Part shown: one piece after another, positions 42,086 through 42,189 of the stretch
How positions within the stretch are numbered: position 1 is the first letter of the stretch
Layout of the letters: each line of letters opens with the position of its first letter
NCBI GenBank assembly: GCA_029248335.1
Contig: JAQWJM010000061.1
Location: 1-42,189, forward strand
From: UBA12014 sp029248335
GTDB taxonomy: Bacteria; Planctomycetota; Phycisphaerae; Phycisphaerales; SM1A02
Direction: 5' to 3'
Length of the DNA stretch: 42,189 nucleotides
The notes under the pieces: generated by a model
Database searches by the model: none
What the model was told of the DNA's origin: nothing
The model's input: only the letters and a program-made list of their open reading frames with translations
Position numbers and translations under genes: made by a program

Positions 42086-42125
42086 CACGAGCCGGCTCCC
42101 TGCGAGCCGGCTCGTGTTCTTTTTC
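42086..42125 (+). terminator. Rho-independent terminator after rpsG
   Basis: A perfect 12-bp stem (42086-42097 with 42105-42116) with a seven-base loop is followed by TTCTTTTTC. It lies 39 bases after the rpsG stop and probably works for transcripts from both sides. Confidence 0.9.
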
Positions 42126-42165
42126 GGCCGCGATGGCGGGCGACGTCCCCCGGTTCCGGTCTCGT

Positions 42166-42189
42166 TCAGTAGGTGACGTCGAATCGCCG
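42166..42189 (-). CDS. Possible 3' end of a minus-strand gene
   Basis: Reading the minus strand from the right edge gives R-R-F-D-V-T-Y and then a TGA stop at 42168-42166. The terminator between it and rpsG would suit a convergent gene. Seven codons are too few to identify a protein, and the stop may be coincidental. Confidence 0.2.
   Translation of the reverse strand, partial: RRFDVTY

Noticed and set aside
1..42189. CRISPR arrays, insertion sequences, prophage and tRNA genes
   Set aside because: I looked for regularly spaced repeats, transposase or integrase motifs and tRNA-like cloverleaf arms and found none; the repeated motifs in 1-2700 are protein-level repeats of the autotransporter passenger.

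Overview
The window is about 42 kb of GC-rich, gene-dense chromosomal DNA, most likely from a member of the Planctomycetota and probably the class Phycisphaerae. The placement is an inference. It rests on a secreted sugar-dehydrogenase-like protein ending in the two-repeat dockerin-like tail typical of planctomycetes, two proteins with excisionase-type helix-turn-helix domains (one on a response regulator, one on a membrane protein), a DUF1573 lipoprotein, and outer-membrane features (autotransporter barrel, RND pump). I saw no tRNA, rRNA, insertion sequence, prophage or CRISPR array, so this looks like core genome with lineage-specific additions.

Layout. The left edge (to 3.9 kb) is the 3' part of a large autotransporter gene, closed by a strong terminator. 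From 4.0 to 8.9 kb lie a NagZ-like glycosidase, a secreted M28B peptidase and the PQQ-type dehydrogenase with dockerin-like tail. From 9.0 to 11.8 kb there is a tight operon (DUF1573 lipoprotein, metallophosphatase, tsaB). From 11.9 to 15.9 kb lies a three-gene signalling cassette: HTH-receiver protein, HDOD-histidine kinase, and a pseudo-receiver-GAF protein. From 15.9 to 24.2 kb are phosphatidylserine decarboxylase, a DNA-binding-domain membrane protein, mutY, a PgpH-type 7TM-HD phosphodiesterase, an unknown lipoprotein, and gatC-gatA. From 24.3 to 28.9 kb is a two-gene RND efflux operon, followed by Nif3, PIN-PhoH, a Bax inhibitor-1 family membrane protein and a lone FliN/SpoA-domain protein. 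From 33.3 to 40.2 kb the minus strand carries the fatty-acid and phospholipid cluster rpmF-plsX-fabH-fabD-(lipoprotein)-fabG-acpP-fabF. The right end has rnhA and rpsL-rpsG with a strong terminator.

How the genes work together. The fab cluster makes acyl-ACP from malonyl-ACP (FabD, FabH, FabG, FabF, AcpP) and passes it to phospholipid synthesis through PlsX. Psd completes phosphatidylethanolamine. NagZ, the lipoproteins, the RND pump and the autotransporter all fit a Gram-negative envelope with peptidoglycan. TsaB, GatCA, S12, S7 and L32 belong to translation.

The most unusual points are these. fabG has no ordinary start codon in its own frame; instead there is a good promoter and an ATG opening a 19-codon frame that would join FabG if one base were added to a seven-C run. 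Six genes have a -10-like hexamer only 6-9 bases before the start codon, suggesting leaderless mRNAs. The signalling cassette has an uncommon domain combination, including a receiver domain that has lost all its phosphorylation residues. A FliN-like protein stands alone without flagellar genes. A long palindrome lies between rpsL and rpsG where S7 autoregulation would be expected.
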